The notes: generated from the sequence alone by a model not told the origin. 64,000 nt of DNA from Cupriavidus necator (GCF_013141915.1 NZ_SROX01000022.1:1-64000), one strand, 5' to 3'. Shown: positions 1-10,636, counted from the stretch's first letter. Numbers and translations are program-made.

Positions 1-47
1 CCCCGGAACGCTCGTGATGAACTGAATCTCTCTGCAATGGAGGCAAC

Positions 48-641
48 GTGACCACCCCCGCCACTACCCCAGCAGATGAGATCGCCGATTGCCCGTTCTG
101 TGGTGAACCGGACGGGGAATGCGCCGAAAGCGCAGTGCCGAACAAGTTCGCGGTCTACTGCAACGGTTGCTTCTGTGAAGGACCGACTGCCGATACGCAG
201 GCAGCCGCCATCTCCGCCTGGAACCGCCGAGCCACCCCCTCACCGGGGAAGGCGACGGAGCCGGTGGAGGACTTTCAAGCGCTATGCGACAGCCTGCCGG
301 AAGGCGTGAATTGGGGCGATCCTCTGACGCTTGAGATTGCCGTAGCTCTCGCCTCACCGGGGAAGGCGGAGGCAGAGCGGTGGCAGCCGATTGAGACGGC
401 GCCGAAGGATGGGAGCATGTTCCTGTGCTGGGTAAGCGCGGTCCGCCACACCCGCATCGACGGAGAGTTTGGCCTGCCGGCTGATGTGTCGGAGCCAGAC
501 TTCTGCCAATGGAATGCAAACGGCGGCGACGGTTACTGGGACAACATGATGGGGCAGATCGGCGACGAGTATAGCGTCACGCACTGGATGCCACTGCCAG
601 CCGCACCGGGCGCCATCCAGCAGGGGAGCAACCATGACTGA
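48..641 (+). CDS. Phage protein with Lar-like zinc finger and DUF551-like domain
   Basis: The protein has 197 residues. Residues 15-60 contain paired cysteines (CPFCG, then CNGC) and end in AISAWNRR, the pattern of Lar/restriction-alleviation-type small phage zinc proteins. Residues 120-190 contain WQPIETAPKDG near the start and HWMPLPAAP near the end, typical of the DUF551 family of phage proteins. Joining both modules in one chain is common in phage early regions. The start is GTG at 48, preceded by GGAGG at 39-43; no nearer ATG fits. It overlaps the next gene by 8 bases, suggesting coupled translation. The Lar resemblance does not prove anti-restriction activity; the biochemical role is unknown. 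Confidence 0.6.
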   Translation: MTTPATTPADEIADCPFCGEPDGECAESAVPNKFAVYCNGCFCEGPTADTQAAAISAWNRRATPSPGKATEPVEDFQALCDSLPEGVNWGDPLTLEIAVALASPGKAEAERWQPIETAPKDGSMFLCWVSAVRHTRIDGEFGLPADVSEPDFCQWNANGGDGYWDNMMGQIGDEYSVTHWMPLPAAPGAIQQGSNHD

Positions 642-963
642 TCGTGATCTGTTGGTGCTGGCGGCTAAGGCGGCGGGGATGCGTCTGATGCGAACACCTG
701 ATGTGGGCGGCGTTTTCGTCCTCGATGGCCGGGAATGGAACCCACTGGAAGACGACGGCGACGCGCTGCGGCTGGCGGTCAGTCTGCATATTTGCATCGA
801 GTTCGGATACTGCGCAGACGATGCGCCGATCGTGTACTGCGGCAGGTCGGAGTATCGCAGGGATTGGCCGCAGATGGCCAATTTCCCTGACCCGTACAAA
901 GCCACCCGCCGCGCCATCGTCCGCGCCGCGGCCGAGATTGGACGGCAGGAGCGGGACAAATGA
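634..963 (+). CDS. Hypothetical phage protein, NinX/DUF2591-like
   Basis: The protein has 109 residues. Its centre reads WNPLEDDGDALRLAVSL, a motif I associate with phage NinX/DUF2591-type and related hypothetical proteins. The C-terminal part ends in an arginine-rich helix with TRRAIVRAAAEIG. No catalytic motif is visible. The ATG lies inside the end of the preceding gene (8-base overlap), and the stop overlaps the start of the next gene as ATGA, so three genes appear to be translated as a coupled set. The function is unknown; the family assignment rests on one motif recalled from memory. Confidence 0.55.
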   Translation: MTDRDLLVLAAKAAGMRLMRTPDVGGVFVLDGREWNPLEDDGDALRLAVSLHICIEFGYCADDAPIVYCGRSEYRRDWPQMANFPDPYKATRRAIVRAAAEIGRQERDK

Positions 964-1124
964 GCCAGCGATACAGTCTGTCCGTGAATCTCGGAGACGT
1001 GCTCAGCGTCTTTTTGGTGGCATACCTTCTCTGGAATGGCGAGTACCTGTTTGCTGCCATTCTAGGGATTCTGACCATTGGATTTTGGACTTCAGAAATC
1101 AAGCAGGAGCGGGACAAGCCGTGA
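960..1124 (+). CDS. Small single-pass membrane protein of the prophage (54 aa)
   Basis: An ATG at 960 overlaps the stop of the preceding gene in an ATGA arrangement and opens a 54-codon frame ending at TGA 1122-1124. The protein begins MSQRYSLSVNLGDVL. Residues about 15-45 are hydrophobic (VFLVAYLLWN, then FAAILGILTIGFW), consistent with one or two closely spaced membrane helices. The tail is charged (EIKQERDKP). The overlap and the amphipathic composition argue that it is real. No family is recognised; small prophage membrane proteins include exclusion and holin-like factors, but nothing here identifies one. Confidence 0.5.
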   Translation: MSQRYSLSVNLGDVLSVFLVAYLLWNGEYLFAAILGILTIGFWTSEIKQERDKP

Positions 1125-1236
1125 TCCGCACAGCCCAACGCCTGTATTCTCGATTTACAACGTATCGCCTGTAAATGCAGAAAGCAGCAGAACAGATGCT
1201 AGAGGTCACGCGCAGAGCGTGGCTCAGGGAGGATGA

Positions 1237-1512
1237 ATGATCCGCTACCTTACAATTTCCAAGTTTGCGGCTGAGTCCGGTTACACGGAGAAGGCCATCC
1301 GCGCCAAGATCCACGACGGAGCATGGCCGGAAGGTGTATGGCTCAAGGCGGCAGACGGCCGCATTCTGATTGATGTGAAGGGGTATGAGGCATGGGTAGA
1401 GACGGCAGCGGTGTCAAGAAAGCCTCAGAGAGCAGCATCCAAATCTCGTTCACCTATCGTGGCGTTGAGTGCCGTGAGCGGGTTCGTCTCAAGCCCACTC
1501 CCGCTAACCTGA
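1237..1512 (+). CDS. xis: Excisionase-like protein
   Basis: The protein has 91 residues. Residues 1-55 read as a winged-helix/MerR-like excisionase module: YLTISKFAAESGYT (first helices), EKAIRAKIHDGAW (recognition helix region) and RILIDVKGYEAWVE at the wing. Proteins of this type sit directly upstream of phage integrases and direct excisive recombination. It is preceded by AGGGAGG at 1227-1233. Its 3' third overlaps the integrase start by 121 bases in another frame, so the C-terminal 40 residues may be poorly constrained. The family call comes from the motif pattern plus position. Confidence 0.7.
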   Translation: MIRYLTISKFAAESGYTEKAIRAKIHDGAWPEGVWLKAADGRILIDVKGYEAWVETAAVSRKPQRAASKSRSPIVALSAVSGFVSSPLPLT

Positions 1513-2591
1513 AGCGGGCCGAGCAGTGGCGGGCAACCGTCCTGCTCGCCATTGAGCAAGGGACGTTCGTCTACTCACAGAGCTTCCCGAACTCGCCCAA
1601 CGCAGCCAAGTTTGCCGAGTACAAGGGCGAGGTGCAGACGGCCGGGGATTATCTGGAGGCTTGGCTGAAGCGCCAGGAGAAACACCTGAAGGCCAGCACC
1701 TACGACGGCTACCGCAAGATCGTGAACTACCACCTGATTCCGGAATTCGGCCGGATCAGGCTGGCCGACCTGAAGCGCACGACGGTGCGTGACTGGCTGG
1801 ACAAGCTGGACTGCACGAACAAGCGCCTGGCGAATATCCAGAGCGTGCTGCGCAAGGCGCTGGACGACGCGGTTGATGACGAGCTGATCGCGGCGAATCC
1901 TCTTTATGGCTGGACGTACCGGAAGCAGGAAGGCCCGAAGGAAGAGGACGACATTGATCCGTTCACCCCGGACGAGCAGCGCGCCATCATCGACGCCCTG
2001 CCCGGCCAAGCGGCCAATCTAGTGCGCTTTGCCTTCTGGTCTGGACTCCGGACATCGGAACTCGTCGCGCTCGACTGGGGCGACGTGGACTGGCGCCGCG
2101 GCGTGGTGGTGGTCCGGAAGGCGTTGACGCAAACGGCCGAGGCGATGGAAGACACGAAGACGCGATCCAGCCGGCGCGAGGTCAAGATTCTGCCGCCCGC
2201 CTTGGCCGCGCTGGAGGCGCAGAAGGCTTTCACGTTCCTGGCCGGCAAGGAGGTGTTTCAGGACCCGCGCCACGGGGAGCGATGGGTAGGCGATTCCCCC
2301 ATCCGTATCGTCTGGACGCGAGCGCTGAAGAAGGCGAAAGTCAGGTATCGCAAGCCGTACCAGACCAGGCACACCTACGCCTCCATGATGCTGTCAGCTG
2401 GTGAGCACCCAATGTGGGTGGCGCGGCAGATGGGGCATTCGAATGTGCAGACTACGACGCGGAGCTATGGGCGATGGATGCCGCTTGCGGACCCAGAAGC
2501 AGGCGGGAAAGCGGTGGAGAGATTCGCGGAACCGATGTTGCGATTCCCTGCCGATTCTTCACAGGATTCGACGGTAAACAGCGGGAAATAA
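1392..2591 (+). CDS. int: Tyrosine-type site-specific integrase
   Basis: The protein has 399 residues. The N-terminus (about 10-65) carries SIQISFTYRG and a following basic segment typical of the Arm-DNA-binding domain of phage integrases (DUF3596 type). Residues 80-165 form the SAM-like core-binding domain, and 190-380 the catalytic domain. Visible catalytic residues are the Arg in FWSGLRTSELVALDW, Lys/Arg in TKTRSSRREVKILP, the box TRHTYASMM, His in GHSNVQTTTRSYGRW and the nucleophile Tyr in that same stretch. It catalyses recombination between phage and chromosomal attachment sites. It ends 44 bases from the tRNA-Ser 3' end. All catalytic boxes are present, so the enzyme is probably intact. 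Confidence 0.93.
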   Translation: MGRDGSGVKKASESSIQISFTYRGVECRERVRLKPTPANLKRAEQWRATVLLAIEQGTFVYSQSFPNSPNAAKFAEYKGEVQTAGDYLEAWLKRQEKHLKASTYDGYRKIVNYHLIPEFGRIRLADLKRTTVRDWLDKLDCTNKRLANIQSVLRKALDDAVDDELIAANPLYGWTYRKQEGPKEEDDIDPFTPDEQRAIIDALPGQAANLVRFAFWSGLRTSELVALDWGDVDWRRGVVVVRKALTQTAEAMEDTKTRSSRREVKILPPALAALEAQKAFTFLAGKEVFQDPRHGERWVGDSPIRIVWTRALKKAKVRYRKPYQTRHTYASMMLSAGEHPMWVARQMGHSNVQTTTRSYGRWMPLADPEAGGKAVERFAEPMLRFPADSSQDSTVNSGK

Positions 2592-2635
2592 TCGCTGCCC
2601 TTACTGGCCTATTCCCTTATAAATCAAGGGCTTAG

Positions 2636-2726
2636 TGGCGGAGAGAGGGGGATTCGAACCCCCGATGGGCTATTAACCCATACACGCTTTCCAGGCGTGC
2701 GACTTAAACCACTCATCCATCTCTCC
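2636..2726 (-). tRNA. tRNA-Ser(GGA)
   Basis: The minus strand reads as a 91-base class II tRNA with encoded CCA (TGG at 2636-2638 on the plus strand). The anticodon stem CACGC/GCGTG encloses loop CTGGAAA, giving anticodon GGA (serine). The long variable arm, the GGTTCGAATCC T-arm and the acceptor pair GGAGAGA/TCTCTCC are all visible. The 3' end faces the integrase gene and is the likely integration site of the element to the left. The full tRNA remains intact. Confidence 0.95.
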
Positions 2727-2809
2727 GGGAAGTCCGAGATTATAGCAGAGTTGCTTGGCGAATCCAGTGCTTCGTCGCCGGATCGGGCGCTGCGTGCCAC
2801 GGCACCGCC

Positions 2810-4861
2810 CTACCCCTTGCGCAGGTAGGTCACCAATCTGTCGATCACCGGCGCGTTGCGCGGCGTCAGCAGGCTGACCACGATTGCCACCGCGAAGCCG
2901 GCCGGTACCCCGAAGGCGCCGGAGGCGATCGGATCGACGCCGAACCAGCGGTTGCCGAAGATGCCGGTCATGCGAGTGAAGAAGGGATAGTTGACGAAGA
3001 TGTAGTACACCGCCACGCCGAGCCCGGCGACCATGCCGGCGACGGCGCCGGCGGCGGTGGTGCGGCGCCAGAAGATGCCAAGGATCAGGACCGGGAAGAA
3101 ACTGGAGGCCGCCAGCGAGAAGGCGGCGCCGACCAGGAACAGGATATTGCCCGGGCGCAGCGATGTGACGTACGAGGCGAACAGCGCCACCGCCAGCAGC
3201 ACGATCTTGGCGGTGGTGACGCGCCGCTGGTGGCTCGCTTGGCGGTCGACCATGTGATAGAAGACGTCGTGCGAAAGCGCGTTGGCAATGGTCAGCAGCA
3301 ACCCGTCGGCGGTGGACAGCGCGGCGGCCAGCGCCCCGGCGGCGATCAACCCGGAGATGACGTACGGCAGGCCGGCGATTTCCGGCGCCGCCAGCACGAT
3401 CATGTCGGGCTGCAGCAGGATCTCGGCCCATTGCACGATGCCGTCGCCGTTGACGTCGCGGATGCCGAACACCGGCGGATCGACCTTGCGCCATTGCACC
3501 ACCCATTGCGGCAGTTCGGCGTACGAGGTGCCGACCAGGTGCTCGAAGAACTCGTATTTGACCAGCGCTGCTAGCGTGGGCGCCGAGACATAGAGCAAGG
3601 CGATGCAGAACACGGCCCAGGCCACGGAGTTGCGCGTTTCCCTGACTGACGGCGTGGTGTAGAGCCGCGTCAGGATGTGCGGCAGGCTGGCGGTGCCCAC
3701 CATCAGGCAGAACACCAGCAGCACGAAATTGAGCCGCTTGGTCTTGCGCTCCTGCTCGGAGGCCGCGGGATAGGGTTCGGTGGACGACATCGAATGGCGG
3801 CTCCGGGCCAGCGCCTCTTCGCGCTGCTGGTGCCATTGCTGCTGCGCGGCGGCGGCGTCGCGCGGGAATTCCAGCCGCTCGCGCTCCAGCGCCTTGATCT
3901 CGCGCAACGGCGCATTGCGGCTGCGCAGATCCTGCAGGCGCGCGTCCAGCGCATCGCGCTCCTGCGAGAAAGAATCCGGCAAGCGGGCAATGCGTTCCTG
4001 CAGCAGGATGGCCTGCTGCCGATAGTAGTCGCGCACCGCCTGCTCGGCCGGCTCGCGCTCCAGTTGCTGTTCGCGGGCATCCAGTTGCGTCAGCAGCGAG
4101 CCGTAGCTCAGCTGCGGCAGCGGTTCCTGGTGATGCTTCCACGCGATCATCGAGACCGTGACCAGGAACGCCACGATCATCATGATGTACTGCGCCACCT
4201 GCGTCCACGTCACCGCGCGCATGCCGCCAAGGAAGGAGCAGACCAGGATGCCCGCCAGCCCGAAGAAGATGCCAACGGCAAACTCCACGCCGATGAAGCG
4301 CGTTACCACCAGCCCCACACCCTGGATCTGCGCCACCAGGTAGACGAACGAGCAAAGCGAGGCGGCCAGCACCGCGATGGCGCGCACCGGCAGGTTGCCG
4401 CCGGGCTTGCCGTTGCCGTAGCGCGCGGCGAGGAAGTCGGGGATAGTGTAGCCGCCGTACTTGCGCAGGTATGGCGCCAGCAGGAAGGCCACCAGGCAGT
4501 AGCCGCCGGTCCACCCCATCACATAGGCCAGCCCCTCGTAGCCGGAGGAAAACAGGATGCCGGCCAGGCCGATGAACGACGCCGCGCTCATCCAGTCGGC
4601 GGCAATCGCCATGCCGTTGAACATCGCTGGCACGCGCCGCGATGCGACGTAGTACTCGTTGAGATCGGAGGTGCGGCAGATCAGCCCGATGCAGGCATAG
4701 ATCGCGATGGTGATGAACAGGAACACGTAGCCGAGCCACAGCGCATCGGCATTGGAGCGTTCCAGCAGTCCCATCATGCCCACGAAGCCGAACAGCCCCA
4801 GCGTGAACAGGCCGTAGTACAGCAGCAACCGTCGGCGAAAGCGCGACTGGGCTTCGGGCAT
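2810..4861 (-). CDS. Sodium:solute symporter (SSS family), putative acetate permease
   Basis: The protein has 683 residues and resembles the VC_2705 group of sodium/solute symporters related to acetate permease ActP. After one helix at about 10-32, the core shows typical SSS features: NEYYVASRRVPA, FNGMAIAADWMSAASFIG and YTIPDFLAARYG. The core is interrupted at residues about 255-375 by a highly charged, Glu/Arg/Gln-rich segment likely to form cytoplasmic coiled coil, before helices resume at LNFVLLVFCLMVGT. It lies 108 bases downstream of acsA on the same strand, which makes acetate or another short carboxylate the most likely substrate. No yjcH-type small gene separates the two, unlike the E. 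coli acs-yjcH-actP operon. Substrate is inferred from context only. Confidence 0.8.
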   Translation of the reverse strand: MPEAQSRFRRRLLLYYGLFTLGLFGFVGMMGLLERSNADALWLGYVFLFITIAIYACIGLICRTSDLNEYYVASRRVPAMFNGMAIAADWMSAASFIGLAGILFSSGYEGLAYVMGWTGGYCLVAFLLAPYLRKYGGYTIPDFLAARYGNGKPGGNLPVRAIAVLAASLCSFVYLVAQIQGVGLVVTRFIGVEFAVGIFFGLAGILVCSFLGGMRAVTWTQVAQYIMMIVAFLVTVSMIAWKHHQEPLPQLSYGSLLTQLDAREQQLEREPAEQAVRDYYRQQAILLQERIARLPDSFSQERDALDARLQDLRSRNAPLREIKALERERLEFPRDAAAAQQQWHQQREEALARSRHSMSSTEPYPAASEQERKTKRLNFVLLVFCLMVGTASLPHILTRLYTTPSVRETRNSVAWAVFCIALLYVSAPTLAALVKYEFFEHLVGTSYAELPQWVVQWRKVDPPVFGIRDVNGDGIVQWAEILLQPDMIVLAAPEIAGLPYVISGLIAAGALAAALSTADGLLLTIANALSHDVFYHMVDRQASHQRRVTTAKIVLLAVALFASYVTSLRPGNILFLVGAAFSLAASSFFPVLILGIFWRRTTAAGAVAGMVAGLGVAVYYIFVNYPFFTRMTGIFGNRWFGVDPIASGAFGVPAGFAVAIVVSLLTPRNAPVIDRLVTYLRKG

Positions 4862-4969
4862 GAGGGGACAGTCCGTGTCGGTGGGAAGCTATCGTAACAA
4901 ACCCGCCGGCGCGCGGGTGCGCGGCGGCGGGTTCAGGTTGCGGCTCCGGCTGGCCGGATCACCAGCGGA

Positions 4970-6952
<1,983 letters not shown>

Positions 6953-7054
6953 GGACTGGTCTCCTGATTTTGAACTGGCTTTGGCTGCCACGTTACGCCC
7001 GACGCCTTACTTAAACCTGACGATAAATCCGCTCCAGCCGGCAGGACAAGACAC

Positions 7055-7068
7055 TGCAACGTGTTGCA
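7055..7068. promoter_or_regulatory. Inverted repeat between acsA and a divergent transporter gene
   Basis: TGCAAC-GT-GTTGCA is a perfect 6-base inverted repeat. It lies about 100 bases upstream of the acsA start and about 220 bases upstream of the divergent DMT gene. Such dyads bind dimeric regulators; the regulator is unknown. The 334-base intergenic region otherwise holds only the promoter candidate at 7133. Confidence 0.35.
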
Positions 7069-7132
7069 ATGCAGCGGGAAGAATCGGGGGGCGCGCGCGA
7101 AAGTGCAGCCTTCTCCATTAGGCTAGCACAGC

Positions 7133-7138
7133 TATAAT
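7133..7138 (+). promoter_or_regulatory. Consensus -10 box for the DMT transporter gene
   Basis: TATAAT at 7133-7138 matches the sigma70 -10 consensus exactly. A -35 match is weak (TTCTCC at 7111-7116, 16-base spacing). It would give a leader of about 140 bases before the GTG at 7287. Confidence 0.45.
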
Positions 7139-7286
7139 GCCGCGAGCCTGATACCTGAATGCGACGACGTCCCTTGCCACGCAGCCGTCGCGCTGGCCAG
7201 CCCTCATCAGTCCTCGCCAGCCCAACCCAGCCCGGATACTTGCACCCTGCCGGCCTGCTGGCCGGAAGACCCAAGGCAACTACGCC

Positions 7287-8246
7287 GTGCCCGCCAACGC
7301 TCCTGTCTTCGCTCCCGTCTACGTGCTGTTCCTGGTTGCCTCGATGGCGCTGGTCGGCAGCAACGTCGGCCTCGGCAAGTCGATCATCGCGCATGTGCCG
7401 GTGCTGCTGTTCGCGCTGCTGCGCTTTGTCATTGCCATCGTCTGCCTGTCACCCTGGTACCGGCCCGCCCGCATGCGCCGCGTCTCGCGCGGGGAATGGC
7501 TGAACTTGTTCCTGCAGGCGTTCTTCGGCACCTTCCTGTTTACGCTGCTGATGCTCAACGGCGTGCGGCTGACCAGCGCCATGGCCGCGGGCGTGATCAC
7601 CAGCACCATCCCCGCCACCGTGGCGCTGCTGTCCTGGCTGCTGCTGCGCGAACGGCTGTCGCGGCGCACGATGGTGTCGGTGCTGCTCGCGGTGGCCGGC
7701 ATCGCCGTGCTCAACATCGCCCGTGGCGATGCCCACGGTGCCGGCGCAGGCAGCCAGGCGTGGCTGGGCAACCTGATGATCATGGGCGCGGTGGTGTGCG
7801 AGTCGATCTACGTGATCCTGTCGCGCCGGCTCACGCAGACGCTGGCCGCCATCGAGATCTGCGCCTACACGCACCTGATCGGCGGCCTGCTGATGCTGCC
7901 GCTGGGACTGTTGCCGCTGCTGAACTTCGACGCCGCCGCGGTGCCGGCGCAGACCTGGCTGATGGTGCTGTGGTACGCGCTGTCGGCCAGCGTGTTCTCG
8001 TTCTGGCTATGGATGAAGGGCATCCGCCATGTGCCGGCGCAGCTTGCCGGCGTCTTCACCTCGGTGCTGCCGGTGGCCGCGGCCACCTACGGCATCGTCT
8101 TCCTGGGCGAACAGCCGGGCTGGCCGCACGGCGTAGCGCTGGCATGCGTGCTGGCCGGGATCGTACTGGCCAGCTGGCCGGGCCGGATGGCGCGCGGCGC
8201 GTGGCGCGGCAAGGCGGCTGGCGCGGATCCGGGCGCGCGGGCCTGA
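7287..8246 (+). CDS. EamA/DMT-family transporter
   Basis: The protein has 319 residues with about ten hydrophobic helices in two repeated halves of the EamA fold: the first half begins YVLFLVASMALVGSNVG, the second LGNLMIMGAVVCESIYV. The signature end of the first half, ITSTIPATVALLSWLLLRERL, and that of the second, FTSVLPVAAATYGIVFLGEQ, are both seen. The family exports metabolites or amino acids from the cytoplasm; the substrate cannot be told. GTG at 7287 is the most plausible start because the hydrophobic segment begins soon after. It is transcribed divergently from acsA. Confidence 0.85.
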   Translation: MPANAPVFAPVYVLFLVASMALVGSNVGLGKSIIAHVPVLLFALLRFVIAIVCLSPWYRPARMRRVSRGEWLNLFLQAFFGTFLFTLLMLNGVRLTSAMAAGVITSTIPATVALLSWLLLRERLSRRTMVSVLLAVAGIAVLNIARGDAHGAGAGSQAWLGNLMIMGAVVCESIYVILSRRLTQTLAAIEICAYTHLIGGLLMLPLGLLPLLNFDAAAVPAQTWLMVLWYALSASVFSFWLWMKGIRHVPAQLAGVFTSVLPVAAATYGIVFLGEQPGWPHGVALACVLAGIVLASWPGRMARGAWRGKAAGADPGARA

Positions 8247-8342
8247 CCGCTGCGACGTCAGCGGTTACCGCCGGTAACACAGCGTTGCCATGGTCGCTTG
8301 GTACAATCCACGCCGATTTTCAACTCGCCGACCCCGCCCCCC

Positions 8343-8891
8343 ATGGCTTCCAACCCGATTCCCACACCGCAGCCCCAAACCCTGCGGCCCATCCCGAGCA
8401 TCATCTTCGCGTCGCGCTGGCTGCAACTGCCGCTGTACCTGGGCTTGATCGTGGCCCAGGGCGTCTACGTCTACCACTTCCTGATCGAAGTCTGGCATCT
8501 GCTCGCGCATGTGACCGAGTTTGACGAGAACAAGATCATGCTGGTGGTGCTGGGCCTGATCGACGTGGTGATGATCTCCAACCTGCTCATCATGGTGATC
8601 GTCGGCGGCTACGAGACCTTCGTCTCGCGGCTTGGCATCGACAACCATCCCGACGAGCCCGAATGGCTCGATCACGTCAACGCCGGCGTGCTGAAGGTCA
8701 AGCTGTCGATGGCGCTGATCGGGATCTCGTCGATTCATCTGCTCAAGACCTTTATCGACGCCGAGCAACGCACCACACATACCATCATGTGGCAGGTGGC
8801 GATCCACCTCGCATTCCTGCTGTCGGCGGTGGCGATGGCATGGGTGGACCGCATGGTCACCCATCCCGCCGGCGCGCACGGCAAGCACTAA
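8343..8891 (+). CDS. YqhA/UPF0114 family inner-membrane protein
   Basis: The protein has 182 residues. After a proline-rich 17-residue N-terminus there are four hydrophobic segments: [57 protein letters not shown] and a C-terminal one near [15 protein letters not shown]. The stretches [10 protein letters not shown] and [12 protein letters not shown] are characteristic of the YqhA/UPF0114 family, whose function is not established. The ATG at 8343 is chosen over one 15 codons earlier because a -10-like TACAAT at 8302-8307 would fall inside the longer frame. Confidence 0.85.
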   Translation: MASNPIPTPQPQTLRPIPSIIFASRWLQLPLYLGLIVAQGVYVYHFLIEVWHLLAHVTEFDENKIMLVVLGLIDVVMISNLLIMVIVGGYETFVSRLGIDNHPDEPEWLDHVNAGVLKVKLSMALIGISSIHLLKTFIDAEQRTTHTIMWQVAIHLAFLLSAVAMAWVDRMVTHPAGAHGKH

Positions 8892-9092
8892 GGGCGGCTT
8901 GCATGGCCAACCGGCCTGCATTATTCCGACCGCGGCCATGTGCCGCGGTTTTTGCTTTTGAGCCGGCGCGACAACGGCCAGCGGCGCTTGCCGCACATTA
9001 GTGGCTGTGGACGGATGTATGCAGCCCGGCAGAGCGCCGCCGCTCAGTGTATGATTTCGGGCTGTGTTTCACCGCTGCCCACACCCCACAAA

Positions 9093-10616
9093 ATGACCGT
9101 CATCAAGCAAGAAGACCTCATCCAGAGCGTCGCCGACTCGCTGCAGTACATCAGCTACTACCATCCGATGGACTACATCACCAGCCTGGGCCGCGCCTAT
9201 GAGCTGGAGCAGAGCCCGGCGGCCAAGGACGCGATCGCGCAGATCCTGACCAACAGCCGCATGTGCGCGGAAGGCAAGCGCCCGATCTGCCAGGACACCG
9301 GCATCGTCACGGTGTTCGTCAAGGTCGGCATGGATGTGCGGTGGGACGGCGCCACCATGGGCCTGACCGACATGATCAACGAGGGCGTGCGGCGCGGCTA
9401 TACGCATCCCGACAACGTGCTGCGCGCGTCGATCGTCAGCCCGCCCGAAGGCGGCCGCAAGAACACCAAGGACAACACCCCGGCCGTGATCCACTATGAA
9501 GTGGTGCCGGGCAACACCGTCGACATCCAGGTCGCGGCCAAGGGCGGCGGTTCGGAGAACAAGTCCAAGTTCGTGATGCTGAACCCGTCCGACTCGATCG
9601 TCGACTGGGTACTGAAGACCGTGCCGACCATGGGCGCCGGCTGGTGCCCGCCGGGCATGCTGGGCATCGGCATCGGCGGCACCGCCGAGAAGGCGATGGT
9701 GATGGCCAAGGAATCGCTGATGGAGTCCATCGACATCCAGGACATCATCGCGCGCGGCCCGAAGGACTGGATCGAGGAACTGCGCGTCGAGCTGTATGAG
9801 AAGGTCAACGCGCTCGGCATCGGCGCGCAGGGCCTGGGCGGCCTGGCCACCGTGCTGGACGTGAAGATCATGGCCTGCCCGACGCACGCGGCGTCCAAGC
9901 CGGTCGCGATGATCCCGAACTGCGCCGCCACCCGCCACGTGCATTTCACGCTGGACGGCAGCGGACCGGCCAAGCTGGAAGCGCCGGACCTGTCGCAATG
10001 GCCGAAGGTCGAGTGGGCGCCGAACACCGAGACCTCCAAGCGCGTCGACCTGAATACGCTGACGCCGGAAGAAGTCGCTTCGTGGAAGCCGGGCCAGACC
10101 CTGCTGCTCAATGGCAAAATGCTGACCGGCCGCGACGCCGCGCACAAGCGCATCGCCGACATGCTGGCCAAGGGCGAGAAGCTGCCGGTGGACTTCAAGA
10201 ACCGCGTGATCTACTACGTCGGCCCGGTCGATCCGGTGCGTGACGAAGCCGTCGGCCCCGCCGGCCCCACCACCGCGACGCGCATGGACAAGTTCACCGA
10301 GATGATGCTGGCCGAAACCGGCCTGATCTCGATGATCGGCAAGGCCGAGCGCGGCCCGGTGGCGATCGAGGCGATCAAGAAGCACAAGTCGGCCTACCTG
10401 ATGGCCGTCGGCGGCGCCGCCTACCTGGTGGCCAAGGCGATCAAGGAAGCCAAGGTGGTCGGCTTTGAAGACCTGGGCATGGAGGCGATCTACGAGTTCG
10501 ATGTCAAGGACATGCCGGTGACGGTTGCCGTGGACAGCGAAGGCACTTCGGTGCACAAGACCGGCCCGGCGGAATGGCAGGCCAAGATCGGCAAGATTCC
10601 GGTGGCGGCGCTTTAA
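9093..10616 (+). CDS. fumA: Fumarate hydratase, class I (iron-sulfur)
   Basis: The 507-residue enzyme hydrates fumarate to L-malate in the TCA cycle using an oxygen-sensitive [4Fe-4S] cluster. Cluster ligands are probably Cys66 (CQDTG), Cys185 (WCPPGMLG) and Cys277 (NCAATRH), whose spacing of about 119 and 92 matches known class I fumarases. Other conserved stretches are GSENKSKFVML and the C-terminal GPAGPTTATRMDKF region. The start is ATG 9093 (MTVIKQEDLIQ); the frame is open 51 codons further upstream but that part lacks similarity. A long hairpin repeat separates it from murI. The symbol is a family name; fumB would serve equally. Confidence 0.95.
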   Translation: MTVIKQEDLIQSVADSLQYISYYHPMDYITSLGRAYELEQSPAAKDAIAQILTNSRMCAEGKRPICQDTGIVTVFVKVGMDVRWDGATMGLTDMINEGVRRGYTHPDNVLRASIVSPPEGGRKNTKDNTPAVIHYEVVPGNTVDIQVAAKGGGSENKSKFVMLNPSDSIVDWVLKTVPTMGAGWCPPGMLGIGIGGTAEKAMVMAKESLMESIDIQDIIARGPKDWIEELRVELYEKVNALGIGAQGLGGLATVLDVKIMACPTHAASKPVAMIPNCAATRHVHFTLDGSGPAKLEAPDLSQWPKVEWAPNTETSKRVDLNTLTPEEVASWKPGQTLLLNGKMLTGRDAAHKRIADMLAKGEKLPVDFKNRVIYYVGPVDPVRDEAVGPAGPTTATRMDKFTEMMLAETGLISMIGKAERGPVAIEAIKKHKSAYLMAVGGAAYLVAKAIKEAKVVGFEDLGMEAIYEFDVKDMPVTVAVDSEGTSVHKTGPAEWQAKIGKIPVAAL

Positions 10617-10636
10617 TTCCTGCAGGCACGGCTCCA

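Larger units (their letters stand above)
1..2638. mobile_element. Integrase end of a prophage or integrative element in tRNA-Ser
   Basis: The left 2.6 kb carries four short phage-type genes, an excisionase-like gene and a tyrosine integrase, all on the plus strand. The integrase reads toward the 3' end of a tRNA-Ser(GGA) gene on the minus strand. Integrase next to the 3' end of a tRNA is the usual layout for site-specific integration, so one attachment site should lie in the tRNA 3' end (about 2636-2680). The element continues left of the window, so its size and type cannot be judged. Small genes with start/stop overlaps and no housekeeping function fit a temperate phage more than a plasmid. 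Confidence 0.8.

Noticed and set aside
1175-1240. A 21-codon frame ending in ATGA overlap with the excisionase start.
   Set aside because: It lacks a ribosome site and its end coincides with the ribosome site of the excisionase gene; the composition is not informative.
2673-4739. A 688-codon minus-strand frame overlapping the symporter and tRNA-Ser.
   Set aside because: It is out of frame with the conserved symporter and runs through the tRNA gene.
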